The notes beneath the pieces were generated by a model, which was given only the letters and a program-made list of their open reading frames with translations, searched no databases and was not told the DNA's origin. From a virus, in IMG/VR virus record IMGVR_UViG_3300006802_000157, positions 1-46,369 of that record: 46,369 nucleotides of DNA, one strand, 5' to 3'. The translations under genes and the position numbers were made by a program. Positions 7,024 to 16,568 of this stretch are shown in pieces; within the stretch, counting starts at the first letter, position 1, and every line of letters starts with the position of its first letter.

Positions 7024-7362
7024 ATGGCAATATACGCTGACATTACAGCAGATCAAGGATCTAACTTCTCTTCTGAAGTAACAGTCGTTGACGTTGACGA
7101 TTCGCCTATTGATTTAACTGATTATACTGCAAGAGGCCAAATTAGAAGGAGCTATACTTCTTCTACTTCTACCTCTTTTGTCACTGCTATTAATAATCCT
7201 ACTTCAGGTGTTGTGTCTGTTAGTTTAACCGCAGCTGTAACGTCTGCTATGAAAGCTGGAAGGTACTTATACGATATTGAAATAGTATCAAGTACAAATG
7301 TTGTTACACGAGTTATAGAAGGGCAGTTCATTTTAACTCCTAGCGTAACAAGGGTCGGATAG
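7024..7362 (+). CDS. Virion structural protein (BppU-N-like beta domain)
   Basis: This 112-residue protein begins MAIYADITADQGSNFS. The pattern DLTDYTARGQIRRS, then GVVSVSLTAAVTSAMKAGRY and a YDIEIV strand, resembles the N-terminal beta-sandwich found in baseplate/upper-fibre proteins of many phages and in conserved structural proteins of marine T4-like phages. TAGGA precedes the start. First gene of the virion operon, downstream of tandem late promoters. Confidence 0.6.
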   Translation: MAIYADITADQGSNFSSEVTVVDVDDSPIDLTDYTARGQIRRSYTSSTSTSFVTAINNPTSGVVSVSLTAAVTSAMKAGRYLYDIEIVSSTNVVTRVIEGQFILTPSVTRVG

Positions 7363-7364
7363 TA

Positions 7365-7610
7365 ATGGCACTCAAGGCTATTGTTGGTACATCTGATGCC
7401 AATACATTAAAAGCTAGAATTAAAACCGGATCAACTGCAAGAGCTGAAACTGTTGCAATTGGTACGCCAAGGACTTTAAACGATTTAACGAATATCGATT
7501 TTAGTGCACTTGAACAAGGTGCAGTTTTAATATATGATGAAACTAGCGGTTTATGGAAAGCTAAGGCTGATATGGACGATGGGACTCGTATCGAAGGCGG
7601 CCACTACTAA
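7365..7610 (+). CDS. Small conserved virion-module protein
   Basis: This 81-residue protein begins MALKAIVGTSDANTLKARIK and starts 2 nt after the preceding stop. The segment SALEQGAVLIYDETSGLWKA resembles a short 'gaVLvYd..tg.W' motif often seen in phage fibre leaders. It probably accompanies the fibre-like protein at 7633 as a tail or collar component; function is not known. Confidence 0.55.
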   Translation: MALKAIVGTSDANTLKARIKTGSTARAETVAIGTPRTLNDLTNIDFSALEQGAVLIYDETSGLWKAKADMDDGTRIEGGHY

Positions 7611-7632
7611 TTAGGAGTTACGGAGAAACTAA

Positions 7633-9822
7633 ATGTCTACATTAATAAGAATAAAAAGATCCGGTACCGCCGGTGATCCATCGGTACTAGGAGATGGTGT
7701 ATTAGCTTACTCTGCTGCTAATTATGGATCAGTAGCTGGTGGTGGCAGACTGTATATCGGTTATGGAGCCGAAACAGGAGGAGATGCCGCTACTCATATC
7801 GTAATTGGTGGACAATACTTCACCGATATGATGGATCATGCTAAGGGTACTCTTACTGCTAATTCTGCTATTATTACCGACTCGAGTAATAAAATTGATA
7901 TTTTAAATATTGATAATATTACGATTGACGGTAATACAATATCTTCAACAGATACTAATGGCAACATTGTATTATCTCCAAATGGCGCAGGCCTGATCTC
8001 CGCAGGTTCAACCAGGATTATCAATGTTGCAGATCCAGTTAATGCACAAGATGTTGTTACTAAAGCCTACTTAGAAGGTGCAGTCAATCTAGAATACTTC
8101 CAAGATGATATTGGTGCGATGATTGCTGGTGGTACTCAAGGTGGTATCTCAGTAACATACGATGATGCAAATGATGCTATCAACTTTGATGTCAATGACT
8201 TTACTGTAACACTTGGTACTGGACCAATATCTGGTTCATTTACCATAACCGATCTTGCAAATGCCACATTTGATACTACTCTTGATAATGATTCCGTAAC
8301 TCTTGGCACTCATACTACTGGTAATTATGTAGCTAGCTTAGTAGCTGGAACAGGTGTTACTCTCTCGAATAATACCGGTGAGGGTGCTACTCCTACAATT
8401 GCAATTGGCCAGGCAGTCGGCACAACCGATAACGTTACCTTTGCTGATATTGATGCAACAAACGTTACTATCTCCGGAGACTTAACGGTTTCTGGTACCA
8501 CAACTACAGTATCTGCTCAGAACTTATCTGTTTCAGATAACATGATTTATCTGAACCAAGGTTCAGAAGCTACTATCACCGCCGCTTCTGGTGATGGTAC
8601 AGATGTGACATACACAACTTCTGGACACAACTATGTAGTTGGTATGAGTGTTGATGTAAGTGGTGTTACGCCATCGTCATTTGATGTAAGTGGTGAAACG
8701 ATTACTGGCGTAAGTGGTGATAACTTTACGATTTCTTCTTCAAACACCGATACGTATGTTTCTGGTGGTACAGCAAGAGCGAAGACAAACACTAACCCAG
8801 ATTTAGGTTGGGCAGCTGGATATAACGACGGAACATATGCTCACGCTGGTGTATTCCGTGATGCTACTGACGGTAAGTTTAAGTTCTTTGATTCGTATAC
8901 TCCTGAACCAGACGATGACGTATTCATTGATACCTCCGATGCTTCATTTGCATTAGCAGAGGTTCAAGCTTCCACGTTCTATGGTGCATTAAGCGGTAAT
9001 GCGACAACTGCATCTGCTTTACAAACAGCACGTACGATTGCATTAAGCGGAGATGTTGTTGGTTCGGTATCTTTTGATGGTTCTGGTAATGTAGATATTT
9101 CTACTGCGATCCAGGCTGACTCCGTAGCACTTGGTACAGATACTACTGGCAACTATGTTGCTACGATTGCTGATGCTGGTAATTCAAATATTACTGTTGC
9201 CAACTCTGGTACAGAAACTGCAGCGGTTACTCTTGATCTTACATCGACTGGTGTAAGTGTTGGTTCTTACGGATCAGCAACAGCCATTCCAACGTTTACT
9301 GTTGATACGTATGGTCGTTTAACAGCAGCTGGTTCGGTTAATATTGCTACTACGTTAAATATTACAGACGGTAGTAATTCTGATGGCATCGCGCTATTAA
9401 CTGAAACCCTTACATTTACTGGTGGTACTGGACTAACATCAACTGTAGGTACAAATCAAGTTACCTTTGATCTTGATAATACTGCGGTTACTCCTGGTAC
9501 ATATGGTTCGGCTTCCGCTGTTTCTTCGTTTACTGTTGATGCTCAAGGTCGAATTACTAATGCATCAAACACAAACATTTCTATTGTATCTACTGCGGTT
9601 ACTGACTTTACAGAAGCAGCTCAAGATGCAGTTGGAGCAGCAATTTCTGCTGGTACACAAACTAATGTTACAGTTACATATGATGATGCAAATAATAAGA
9701 TTGACTACTCTGTTGCAACAGCAACTTCTTCGGTATTAGGTGTTGCTAAATTCTCTACTGATAACTTTACGGTTACAACTGGTAATGTGACTGTTACATC
9801 AATTGATGGTGGTACTTACTAA
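7633..9822 (+). CDS. Large fibre-like virion structural protein
   Basis: This 729-residue protein is rich in Thr, Ser, Asn, Gly and Asp with repeated beta-strand units such as SVTLGTHTTGNYVA, SVALGTDTTGNYVA and TPGTYGSASAVSSFTVDAQG. The N-terminus (MSTLIRIKRSGTAG) and a central region with TVSGTTTTVSAQNLSVSDN are characteristic of long fibre or collar-fibre proteins in marine T4-like phages. It lacks a C-terminal intramolecular chaperone (S74) domain. Residues from about 463 (LQTARTIALSGDV...GSVSFDG) also occur in the fibre gene cut by the window start. Location before gp13 suggests a whisker- or neck-fibre role; that is inference. Confidence 0.7.
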   Translation: MSTLIRIKRSGTAGDPSVLGDGVLAYSAANYGSVAGGGRLYIGYGAETGGDAATHIVIGGQYFTDMMDHAKGTLTANSAIITDSSNKIDILNIDNITIDGNTISSTDTNGNIVLSPNGAGLISAGSTRIINVADPVNAQDVVTKAYLEGAVNLEYFQDDIGAMIAGGTQGGISVTYDDANDAINFDVNDFTVTLGTGPISGSFTITDLANATFDTTLDNDSVTLGTHTTGNYVASLVAGTGVTLSNNTGEGATPTIAIGQAVGTTDNVTFADIDATNVTISGDLTVSGTTTTVSAQNLSVSDNMIYLNQGSEATITAASGDGTDVTYTTSGHNYVVGMSVDVSGVTPSSFDVSGETITGVSGDNFTISSSNTDTYVSGGTARAKTNTNPDLGWAAGYNDGTYAHAGVFRDATDGKFKFFDSYTPEPDDDVFIDTSDASFALAEVQASTFYGALSGNATTASALQTARTIALSGDVVGSVSFDGSGNVDISTAIQADSVALGTDTTGNYVATIADAGNSNITVANSGTETAAVTLDLTSTGVSVGSYGSATAIPTFTVDTYGRLTAAGSVNIATTLNITDGSNSDGIALLTETLTFTGGTGLTSTVGTNQVTFDLDNTAVTPGTYGSASAVSSFTVDAQGRITNASNTNISIVSTAVTDFTEAAQDAVGAAISAGTQTNVTVTYDDANNKIDYSVATATSSVLGVAKFSTDNFTVTTGNVTVTSIDGGTY

Positions 9823-9833
9823 GGTATAATAGC

Positions 9834-10577
9834 ATGGTTAATTCTAGACAACAATTGATCGATTATTGCTTGCGTCGTTTAGGCGCACCGGTAATAGAAG
9901 TCAATATTGATGATGATCAAATTGAAGATCGTATCGATGATGCGTTACAATTTTATCAAGAATATCATTCTGATGCTACCATGAGAATGTATGTTAAACA
10001 TCAAATAACAGCAGCAGATATAGCAAATAAGTATATTACGGTTACAGATAATATTCTTTATATTAAGAGAATATTACCTCTTTCTAATCGCTCGTCTTCT
10101 ATTAACATGTTTGATGTTAAATACCAATTACACTTAAACGATATTTACGATTTAAGTTATATTGGCGACTTAGTACATTACGAAATGGTTCAACAATACA
10201 TTGCAATGCTTGATATGAGCTTGAATGGATTAGAAACTGTTTCTAGATTTAATCGTCATATGAATCGTATATATTTAGATATCGATTGGGAAGCTGACGT
10301 TTTAGAAGATGACTATATAGTATTAGAGTGTATGCTTGTAGTTGATCCAACAGAATTTACAGATGCATATAACGATATGTTCTTAAAGCAATATGCTACA
10401 CAACTTATTAAACAACAATGGGGCGCTAACCTAATTAAATTTGAAGGTATGCAACTTCCAGGTGGTGTTACGTTGAATGGTCGTCAAATATATGAGGATG
10501 CAACGGCTGAAATAGAAAGAATTCGCGAGCAAATGCAGCTGAATTATGAAATGCCAGTAGATTTCTACGTAGGATAA
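9834..10577 (+). CDS. gp13: gp13-like neck protein (head completion)
   Basis: This 247-residue protein is homologous to T4 gp13 (309 residues in T4), which binds the portal vertex after DNA packaging and connects head to tail. Diagnostic segments are the N-terminal LIDYCLRRLGAPVIEVNIDD and the C-terminal MQLPGGVTLNG motif. It is followed by gp14 after 3 nt, the standard T4-type order. It is read from the late promoters at 6949/6992. Confidence 0.9.
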   Translation: MVNSRQQLIDYCLRRLGAPVIEVNIDDDQIEDRIDDALQFYQEYHSDATMRMYVKHQITAADIANKYITVTDNILYIKRILPLSNRSSSINMFDVKYQLHLNDIYDLSYIGDLVHYEMVQQYIAMLDMSLNGLETVSRFNRHMNRIYLDIDWEADVLEDDYIVLECMLVVDPTEFTDAYNDMFLKQYATQLIKQQWGANLIKFEGMQLPGGVTLNGRQIYEDATAEIERIREQMQLNYEMPVDFYVG

Positions 10578-10580
10578 ATT

Positions 10581-11501
10581 ATGGCAACGAATGTTTTTTT
10601 CTCTCCAAAGGTTCGCACAGAACAATTGTTGTATGAAGATATCGTTATTGAATCTTTAAAGATGTACGGACAAGACGTCTATTATCTTCCGAGAGAAATA
10701 GCTTTACGTGATGATATATTAAATGAGGATATTGAATCTAATTTCACTTCTGCTTATGCCATTGAAATGTATTTAGAGAATCTAGATGGATTCGATGGTG
10801 ATAATAATCTTCTTTCTAAGTTTGGCGTAGAGATACGAGATCAGGCTACCTTCATCGTTTCAAAGCGACGTTGGGAGCAATTGATAGGCGTCTATAATAA
10901 CGGAATTAATTCAATTAGGCCAAATGAAGGAGACTTAATTTATTCTCCTATTACTAAATCTTTATTTGAAATTCGTTTTGTAGAGCACGAACAACCTTTC
11001 TATCAGCTATCTAATCTTCCAATTTATAAACTTCAGTGTGAGCTCTTTGAATACTCTGGAGAAACTATTGATACTGGTGTTGAAGACGTTGATAATCCTG
11101 TTATAACTATTCCTATTGTTTTATCATTAGTAATAGAAAACTCAAATGGAACAGACTTTGTAGTTGGCGAAACTATTCAACAGGAGATTGGTTCTACTGG
11201 TGAATATGTCCAAGGTAGAATTAGTAATATAACTTATCTCTCTGACGTTCCAGAAAGATATAGATTGGATTTAGTTGACTGGTTAACTACTGATGGCGAT
11301 TACCATGAATTTGTAACATCGGTTTCTGTTGAAGGATTAACCTCAGGTGCAATTTGGGATATTCAAGACGTATATGATATTGATGATACTACAGATAAGA
11401 ATGCATTCTTAAACGATAACCAAGCACGGAATCAAGAGTTTGAGCAAGCAGTTGAAGGAATTATAGATTTCACGGAATCTAATCCGTTTGGAGACTTTTG
11501 A
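10581..11501 (+). CDS. gp14: gp14-like neck protein (head completion)
   Basis: This 306-residue protein matches the T4 gp14 family through its N-terminus (ATNVFFSPKVRTEQLLYED), the following VYYLPRE segment, and KFGVEIRDQATFIVSKRRW. gp14 forms the neck with gp13. It is longer than T4 gp14 (256 residues). The stop overlaps the gp15 start (TGATG), so the two are translationally coupled. Confidence 0.9.
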   Translation: MATNVFFSPKVRTEQLLYEDIVIESLKMYGQDVYYLPREIALRDDILNEDIESNFTSAYAIEMYLENLDGFDGDNNLLSKFGVEIRDQATFIVSKRRWEQLIGVYNNGINSIRPNEGDLIYSPITKSLFEIRFVEHEQPFYQLSNLPIYKLQCELFEYSGETIDTGVEDVDNPVITIPIVLSLVIENSNGTDFVVGETIQQEIGSTGEYVQGRISNITYLSDVPERYRLDLVDWLTTDGDYHEFVTSVSVEGLTSGAIWDIQDVYDIDDTTDKNAFLNDNQARNQEFEQAVEGIIDFTESNPFGDF

Positions 11502-12256
11502 TGTTAAATAATTATTTTTATCATGCGATTATTCGTAAAACTGTGGCAGCATTTGGATCGTTGTTTAATGATATCAAAGTCATTCGAAAAGATGCTGCTG
11601 GAGAAGTTAAACAAATAAATCGTGTTCCATTAGCATATGGACCAACACAAAAATTCTTGGCACGAATAGAAGGTGAACCAAATTTCACTGATCCTGCTGT
11701 GGCAATTAAATTGCCTCGTTTATCATTTGAGATTACATCTTTAACTTATGATACCGAATCTAAGATTAATAAGATGAATCAGTTTAAATCAGGAACTATT
11801 AGTGATGGGTCTAGACAATCGGTTTATGCATTTTCCCCATATAAGATTGGATTATCATTAAGCGTAATTACAAAGAATCAAGATGATGCTTTACAGGTAT
11901 TAGAACAAATCGTTCCATATTTTCAACCTGAATATACTATTACAATTAATGATTTACCTGACTTAGGATTGAAACACGATCTTCCAATTGTTTTAAACTC
12001 TATTATTATGACTGAAGACTACGAGGGAGATTTTGTAACTCGTCGTGCTATCATCTATTCTATGGAATTTGAAACACGTGTAAGATTCTATGGACCAATT
12101 GAAGATAAGAATGTTATTCTTACTTCTTCTGTTGATTTAAATGATTTTGATACATATGGTTTCTTAGAAGAAATAACGGCTGAAGCAGTCAGTCAAAGTG
12201 AAAAAACGTCGGTTACTGGAATTGATAAAACTGATGATAACGAGATTACACCATGA
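11501..12256 (+). CDS. gp15: gp15-like tail terminator / sheath stabiliser
   Basis: This 251-residue protein is homologous to T4 gp15 (272 residues), which forms the hexameric ring that caps the completed tail and docks to the neck. Family-typical segments are YFYHAIIRKTVAAFGSLFND near the start and PRLSFEITSL further on. The ATG at 11501 overlaps the gp14 stop; a TTG one codon earlier is less likely. The 3' end overlaps gp16 by 4 nt. Confidence 0.9.
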   Translation: MLNNYFYHAIIRKTVAAFGSLFNDIKVIRKDAAGEVKQINRVPLAYGPTQKFLARIEGEPNFTDPAVAIKLPRLSFEITSLTYDTESKINKMNQFKSGTISDGSRQSVYAFSPYKIGLSLSVITKNQDDALQVLEQIVPYFQPEYTITINDLPDLGLKHDLPIVLNSIIMTEDYEGDFVTRRAIIYSMEFETRVRFYGPIEDKNVILTSSVDLNDFDTYGFLEEITAEAVSQSEKTSVTGIDKTDDNEITP

Positions 12257-12609
12257 ACTTAAATAAAACTGATACTGATGATGACTATGAGTTTGCCCGC
12301 CAGAAATATTACGATTTATTAGAAAAAGGTGATCAAGCTTTAGATCTTATGATTGAATTAGCACGTGATTCTGAGCATCCACGTGCCTTTGAAGTATTAT
12401 CAAACATGTTAAAACAAAATGCTGAGATCGCTGATAGGTTATTAGACAACCAAAAGAAAAAGAAAGATATCGAAAAGATTGGTAATCAACAAGCCCTTCC
12501 AAATAGCATGACACAAAATAATGTATTCGTTGGTAGCACTACTGATTTACAAAAGATGCTAGCCAAGAAATTTGAAGAGAAATCTCATGTCATTGACCCT
12601 GAAGAATAA
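12253..12609 (+). CDS. gp16: gp16-like small terminase subunit
   Basis: This 118-residue protein is shorter than T4 gp16 (164). The N-terminal pattern DDDYEFARQKYYDLLEKGDQ and SEHPRAFEVLSNMLKQNAEI is characteristic of T4-type small terminases, which bind concatemeric DNA and stimulate the gp17 motor. The centre is predicted to be helical coiled coil (K/E-rich near residues 65-80). It starts inside the gp15 stop (ATGA) and overlaps gp17 by 23 nt, so stoichiometry is probably set by coupling. Confidence 0.85.
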   Translation: MNLNKTDTDDDYEFARQKYYDLLEKGDQALDLMIELARDSEHPRAFEVLSNMLKQNAEIADRLLDNQKKKKDIEKIGNQQALPNSMTQNNVFVGSTTDLQKMLAKKFEEKSHVIDPEE

Positions 12610-14185
12610 TAGTAGCGGATATTTAGGCAATCCGAATGTCAAGCGCGATGGTATAGAACAGAACTTTAGTATTGACGAAGTTCGTGAATATGCTAAGTGC
12701 ATGAAAGATCCTTGCTATTTTGCTCGTACTTATGTAAAAGTTATTTCCCTTGATAAAGGATTAGTCCCTTTTGATCTATATCCTTATCAAGAACAAATGA
12801 TTAATCATTTTAAAAAGAATCGATTTTCTATAGTACTAGCATGTCGTCAATCTGGTAAATCGATTTCTTCTTGTGCATATCTTCTTTGGTATGTATTGTT
12901 TAATCCAGAAAAAACTGTAGCTATTCTTGCAAACAAAGGCGCGACTGCTCGTGAGATGTTAGCACGCATTACACTAATGCTTGAAAATTTACCATTCTTT
13001 TTACAGCCTGGTTGTAAAGCACTTAATAAAGGATCGATCGAGTTTTCAAATAACTCTCGTATTCTAGCTGCTGCAACGTCTGGCAATTCTATTCGTGGTA
13101 TGTCTGTTAATCTCCTCTTCTTAGATGAGTTTGCCTTTGTAGAGAATGATGCTCAATTTTATACATCTACATATCCGGTAATTGCATCTGGTAAAGAAAC
13201 TCAAGTCATTATTACTTCAACAGCAAACGGTTTAGGTAACGTATATCATAAGCTATATGAAGGCGCTATTCAAGGGACGAATGAATTTAAATCATTCCGT
13301 GTAAATTGGTGGGATGTTCCTGGTCGTGATGAAGTATGGAAGAAGCAGACAATAGTAAATACGTCTGAGCTTCAGTTCCAGCAGGAATTTGGAAACACAT
13401 TCCATGGAACAGGTAATACACTAGTTGACGGTGATGCTTTATTAAAATTAAGCGCAAAGGATCCAGTACGATTTGATAAAAATATTCGGATCTATGACGA
13501 GCCAGCGCCGAACAAAGAATACATGATATTTGTTGACGTTGCTAAGGGTCGTGGCCAAGACTATTCTACGTTTAACATTATTGATATTACCTCTAGACCA
13601 TTTAAACAAGTTTGTATATTCAGAAATAATAATATATCTCCGTTGCTATTCCCAGACGTGATATACAAATATGCAAACATGTACAATCAAGCATATGTTA
13701 TTATTGAATCAAACGATCAAGGTGCAGTTGTATGTAATGGTTTATACTACGATTTAGAATATGAAAATGTCTATGTAGAATCTTTAATAAAAGCAAATTC
13801 TATTGGCGTTACAATGAATCGTAAAGTAAAAAGAATAGGATGCTCAAATTTAAAAGACCTTATTGAACAAAATAAATTAGAAATTAATGATGCTGAAACT
13901 ATTATAGAGCTATCAACCTTTGTTATTCGTGGTAACTCATATGAGGCATCAGCAGGTAATCATGACGATTTAGTTATGAACTTAGTGTTATTTGGTTGGT
14001 TTACAACAACAGGGTTTTTCAATGAACTAACTGATATCGATATGAAAAAAATGCTCTATGAAGAAAAAGTAAAAGCTATGGAAGATGATATGGTTCCAGT
14101 CGGCGTGTTTGATGACGGAAGAACCTCACACTATGAAGTTGAGGGCGGTCAGGTCTGGGAAACGATAGAAACTGGAATTATATAA
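12587..14185 (+). CDS. gp17: gp17-like large terminase (packaging ATPase/nuclease)
   Basis: This 532-residue protein powers DNA packaging and cuts the concatemer. The ATPase domain has Walker A CRQSGKS (residues 86-92), Walker B LLFLDE (D180/E181) and coupling motif TSTANG. The RNase-H-like nuclease domain starts with FVDVAKGRGQDYS (D317), followed by an IIESNDQGAV acidic site and NHDDLVMN near the C-terminus. The ATG at 12587 is preferred over a TTG at 12572. It is shorter than T4 gp17 (610) at the N-terminus, and there is no sign of introns or homing insertions. Confidence 0.95.
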   Translation: MSLTLKNNSSGYLGNPNVKRDGIEQNFSIDEVREYAKCMKDPCYFARTYVKVISLDKGLVPFDLYPYQEQMINHFKKNRFSIVLACRQSGKSISSCAYLLWYVLFNPEKTVAILANKGATAREMLARITLMLENLPFFLQPGCKALNKGSIEFSNNSRILAAATSGNSIRGMSVNLLFLDEFAFVENDAQFYTSTYPVIASGKETQVIITSTANGLGNVYHKLYEGAIQGTNEFKSFRVNWWDVPGRDEVWKKQTIVNTSELQFQQEFGNTFHGTGNTLVDGDALLKLSAKDPVRFDKNIRIYDEPAPNKEYMIFVDVAKGRGQDYSTFNIIDITSRPFKQVCIFRNNNISPLLFPDVIYKYANMYNQAYVIIESNDQGAVVCNGLYYDLEYENVYVESLIKANSIGVTMNRKVKRIGCSNLKDLIEQNKLEINDAETIIELSTFVIRGNSYEASAGNHDDLVMNLVLFGWFTTTGFFNELTDIDMKKMLYEEKVKAMEDDMVPVGVFDDGRTSHYEVEGGQVWETIETGII

Positions 14186-14188
14186 ATA
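14181..14188 (+). promoter_or_regulatory. Late promoter box for gp18-gp20
   Basis: Exact TATAAATA overlapping the gp17 stop, 76 bp before the sheath gene. It lets the abundant tail sheath and tube be transcribed independently of the terminase. Confidence 0.75.
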
Positions 14189-14264
14189 ATACTGAATTGA
14201 TAAAAATCGTATTATGTTCCATATTATAACATAGAGTTTTTAAATCTATTTTGGGAGAAAAACA

Positions 14265-15935
14265 ATGGCTTTCCAAGTATCACCTGGTGTACAGGTCCGA
14301 GAAATCGACCTGACAAACGTTATACCAGCTGTGTCTACCTCTATTGGTGGATTCGCTGGCGAATTTAACTGGGGGCCTGCTGAAGAAATCCGTTTAGTTA
14401 GTTCTGAAAAGCAATTAGCTAAAGTCTTTGGTACGCCTAGTTCCAGTAACTCAATATACTTTTTAACTGCGGCATCATTTTTACAGTACGGAAATGCTCT
14501 CAAAGTAGTTCGTGCGGTTCATGATGACGCTAAAAACGCAGCTGCAGGTACAGCTTTGCTTATCAAAAATCGTGATGATTATGATAATGCAACTCTGACA
14601 AGTGCTGGAACATTCGTTGCTCGTTATCCTGGAACTCTAGGTAACAGCATCACTGTATCAGTATTACAAGCAGATGTAGATACCTTCTCATCATGGGACT
14701 ATGCTGGCCAGTTTGATGGTGCTCCTGGCACTTCAGATTATGCCGATGCTCGTAGTGCTGCAAATGATGAAATGCATATTATCGTAGTAGATACTGATGG
14801 TACTATTACCGGTACTCCAGATACAGTTTTAGAAAGATTTGCATACGTATCACAGGCATCTGATGCAAAAGCTGCTGATGGTGCATCTAATTACTATGTA
14901 GATGTTATCAACGATACGTCTAACTACGTGTATTTTGGTGGTCACGCTACTAATATGGCTAACGCTGGTACTGCAACTTCTGCTACGGCAGATTATGCAT
15001 CTGGTGCAACTACGGTAGCTGATGTGCAATTAACCGGCGGTGTTGCTGGTGGAGCTGTCACAACTGGTAATCTTCAAACAGCTTATGATTTATTTGAAGA
15101 TGCTGAAACAGTAGATGTTAATTTATTGTTTGGTGCTCCAGACGCAAACGGCGCAGTTGCCATGGCAAACTACTTAATTGCTATTGCCGCTGATCGTAAA
15201 GATATTGTTGCATTTGTATCTCCACCTATTGCTGATAGTGTTGGAACAAGTCAAGCTGCTACTGACGTAGAAGCTTGGGCTTCAACTGTAACTGCATCTT
15301 CGTACGGTTTCATCGATTCTACTGCATTAAAAGTATATGATAAGTATAACGACACTTATACTTGGATTGGTGCTGCAGGTCATATGGCTGGTCTTTGTGC
15401 TAGCACTGATGACGTAGCAGATCCTTGGTTCTCTCCCGCAGGATTTACTCGCGGTCAAATCCTGGGTATTACTAAGATTGCATTTAATCCTAAACAAGCA
15501 GAAAGGGATGCGCTTTATAAAGCGCGTATTAATCCTATTGTAGCTTTTCCTGGTCAAGGAACAGTACTTTATGGAGATAAGACTGCTCAAGCTAAACCTT
15601 CTGCATTCGATCGCATTAATGTACGTCGCTTATTCATTGTTCTTGAAAAAGCAATTGCGACTGCCGCTAAATATCAACTGTTCGAACTCAACGATGAATT
15701 CACACGAGCTATGTTCCGTAATATGGTAGAACCATTCTTACGTGACGTTAAGGGTCGTCGTGGTATCACTGATTTTGCTGTAATATGTGATGAGACAAAT
15801 AACACTGGCGATATTATCGATACGAATCAATTCGTAGCTGATATCTATATCAAGCCAGCTCGTTCCATCAACTTTATTACACTCAATTTCATTGCTACCC
15901 GAACTGGTGTAGAATTCTCTGAAATCGTCGGTTAA
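14265..15935 (+). CDS. gp18: gp18-like contractile tail sheath protein
   Basis: This 556-residue protein starts FQVSPGVQVREIDLTNVIP and ends with a C-terminal domain containing RRGITDFAVICDETNNT and NFITLNFIATRTGVEFSEI, both typical of T4-type sheaths. It polymerises around the tail tube and contracts on infection. It is shorter than T4 gp18 (659), as in many marine relatives, reflecting smaller surface domains; the central region (about 120-260) is Ala/Thr/Asp rich and is the variable part. GGGAG precedes the start. Confidence 0.95.
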   Translation: MAFQVSPGVQVREIDLTNVIPAVSTSIGGFAGEFNWGPAEEIRLVSSEKQLAKVFGTPSSSNSIYFLTAASFLQYGNALKVVRAVHDDAKNAAAGTALLIKNRDDYDNATLTSAGTFVARYPGTLGNSITVSVLQADVDTFSSWDYAGQFDGAPGTSDYADARSAANDEMHIIVVDTDGTITGTPDTVLERFAYVSQASDAKAADGASNYYVDVINDTSNYVYFGGHATNMANAGTATSATADYASGATTVADVQLTGGVAGGAVTTGNLQTAYDLFEDAETVDVNLLFGAPDANGAVAMANYLIAIAADRKDIVAFVSPPIADSVGTSQAATDVEAWASTVTASSYGFIDSTALKVYDKYNDTYTWIGAAGHMAGLCASTDDVADPWFSPAGFTRGQILGITKIAFNPKQAERDALYKARINPIVAFPGQGTVLYGDKTAQAKPSAFDRINVRRLFIVLEKAIATAAKYQLFELNDEFTRAMFRNMVEPFLRDVKGRRGITDFAVICDETNNTGDIIDTNQFVADIYIKPARSINFITLNFIATRTGVEFSEIVG

Positions 15936-15958
15936 TAAGAAAATAGGAGAATAAAAAA

Positions 15959-16492
15959 ATGGCTATCTTAGGTGTAGATGATTTTAAATCTAAATTAACT
16001 GGCGGCGGTGCTCGTTCCAACCTTTTTAAGGTTGAAATGGGTTGGCCAGTAGGAATTGGTGGAGCAGCTGATACTGAAGTTGGTGCTTTCTTAATTAAAG
16101 CAGCACAATTACCAAGTTCAGTAATTGCTCCGATTACAGTTCCATTCCGTGGACGTCAAATGCAGATCGCTGGTGATCGTACATTTGAGCCATGGACGAT
16201 TACTATTATCAATGATACAAACTTTGCTTTACGCAATGCTTTTGAGCGTTGGATGAATCTCATCAACAATCATAATACGAATACAGGTTCTACTGATACT
16301 GTTGACTATTTTGCTGATGCTGCGGTTTATCAATTAGATAAGAATGGAACTGAATTAAAGAAATATAGCTTCCGTGGCATTTGGCCAAGCAATGTTTCTA
16401 CGATTGAAGTTTCATTTGACACTGAAAACGCAATTGAAGAATTTACTGTAGAGCTACAAGTTCAGTATTGGGAATCAGATACTACCTCGTAA
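15959..16492 (+). CDS. gp19: gp19-like tail tube protein
   Basis: This 177-residue protein (T4 gp19: 163) starts AILGVDDFKSKLTGGGARSN and contains KAAQLPSSVIAPITVPFRGR and NDTNFALRNAFERWMNLIN, typical tail-tube features. It stacks as hexameric rings inside the sheath and forms the DNA channel. It follows gp18 by 23 bp with AGGAGA, and a GAAA-loop hairpin follows before gp20. Confidence 0.92.
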   Translation: MAILGVDDFKSKLTGGGARSNLFKVEMGWPVGIGGAADTEVGAFLIKAAQLPSSVIAPITVPFRGRQMQIAGDRTFEPWTITIINDTNFALRNAFERWMNLINNHNTNTGSTDTVDYFADAAVYQLDKNGTELKKYSFRGIWPSNVSTIEVSFDTENAIEEFTVELQVQYWESDTTS

Positions 16493-16509
16493 TTAGGTGG
16501 TATAGATAT

Positions 16510-16539
16510 AATAGTGGGGGAGGAAACTCCCTCGCTATT
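16510..16539 (+). terminator. Strong hairpin between gp19 and gp20 (terminator or attenuator)
   Basis: A 13-bp stem (AATAGTGGGGGAG paired with CTCCCTCGCTATT, two G-T pairs) is closed by a GAAA tetraloop. The sequence after it, CTTTGTTAT, is only weakly T-rich, so partial termination or mRNA 3'-end protection of the abundant gp18-gp19 message is likely. Confidence 0.7.
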
Positions 16540-16568
16540 CTTTGTTATAAGTTATTTGGAGAAATAGA

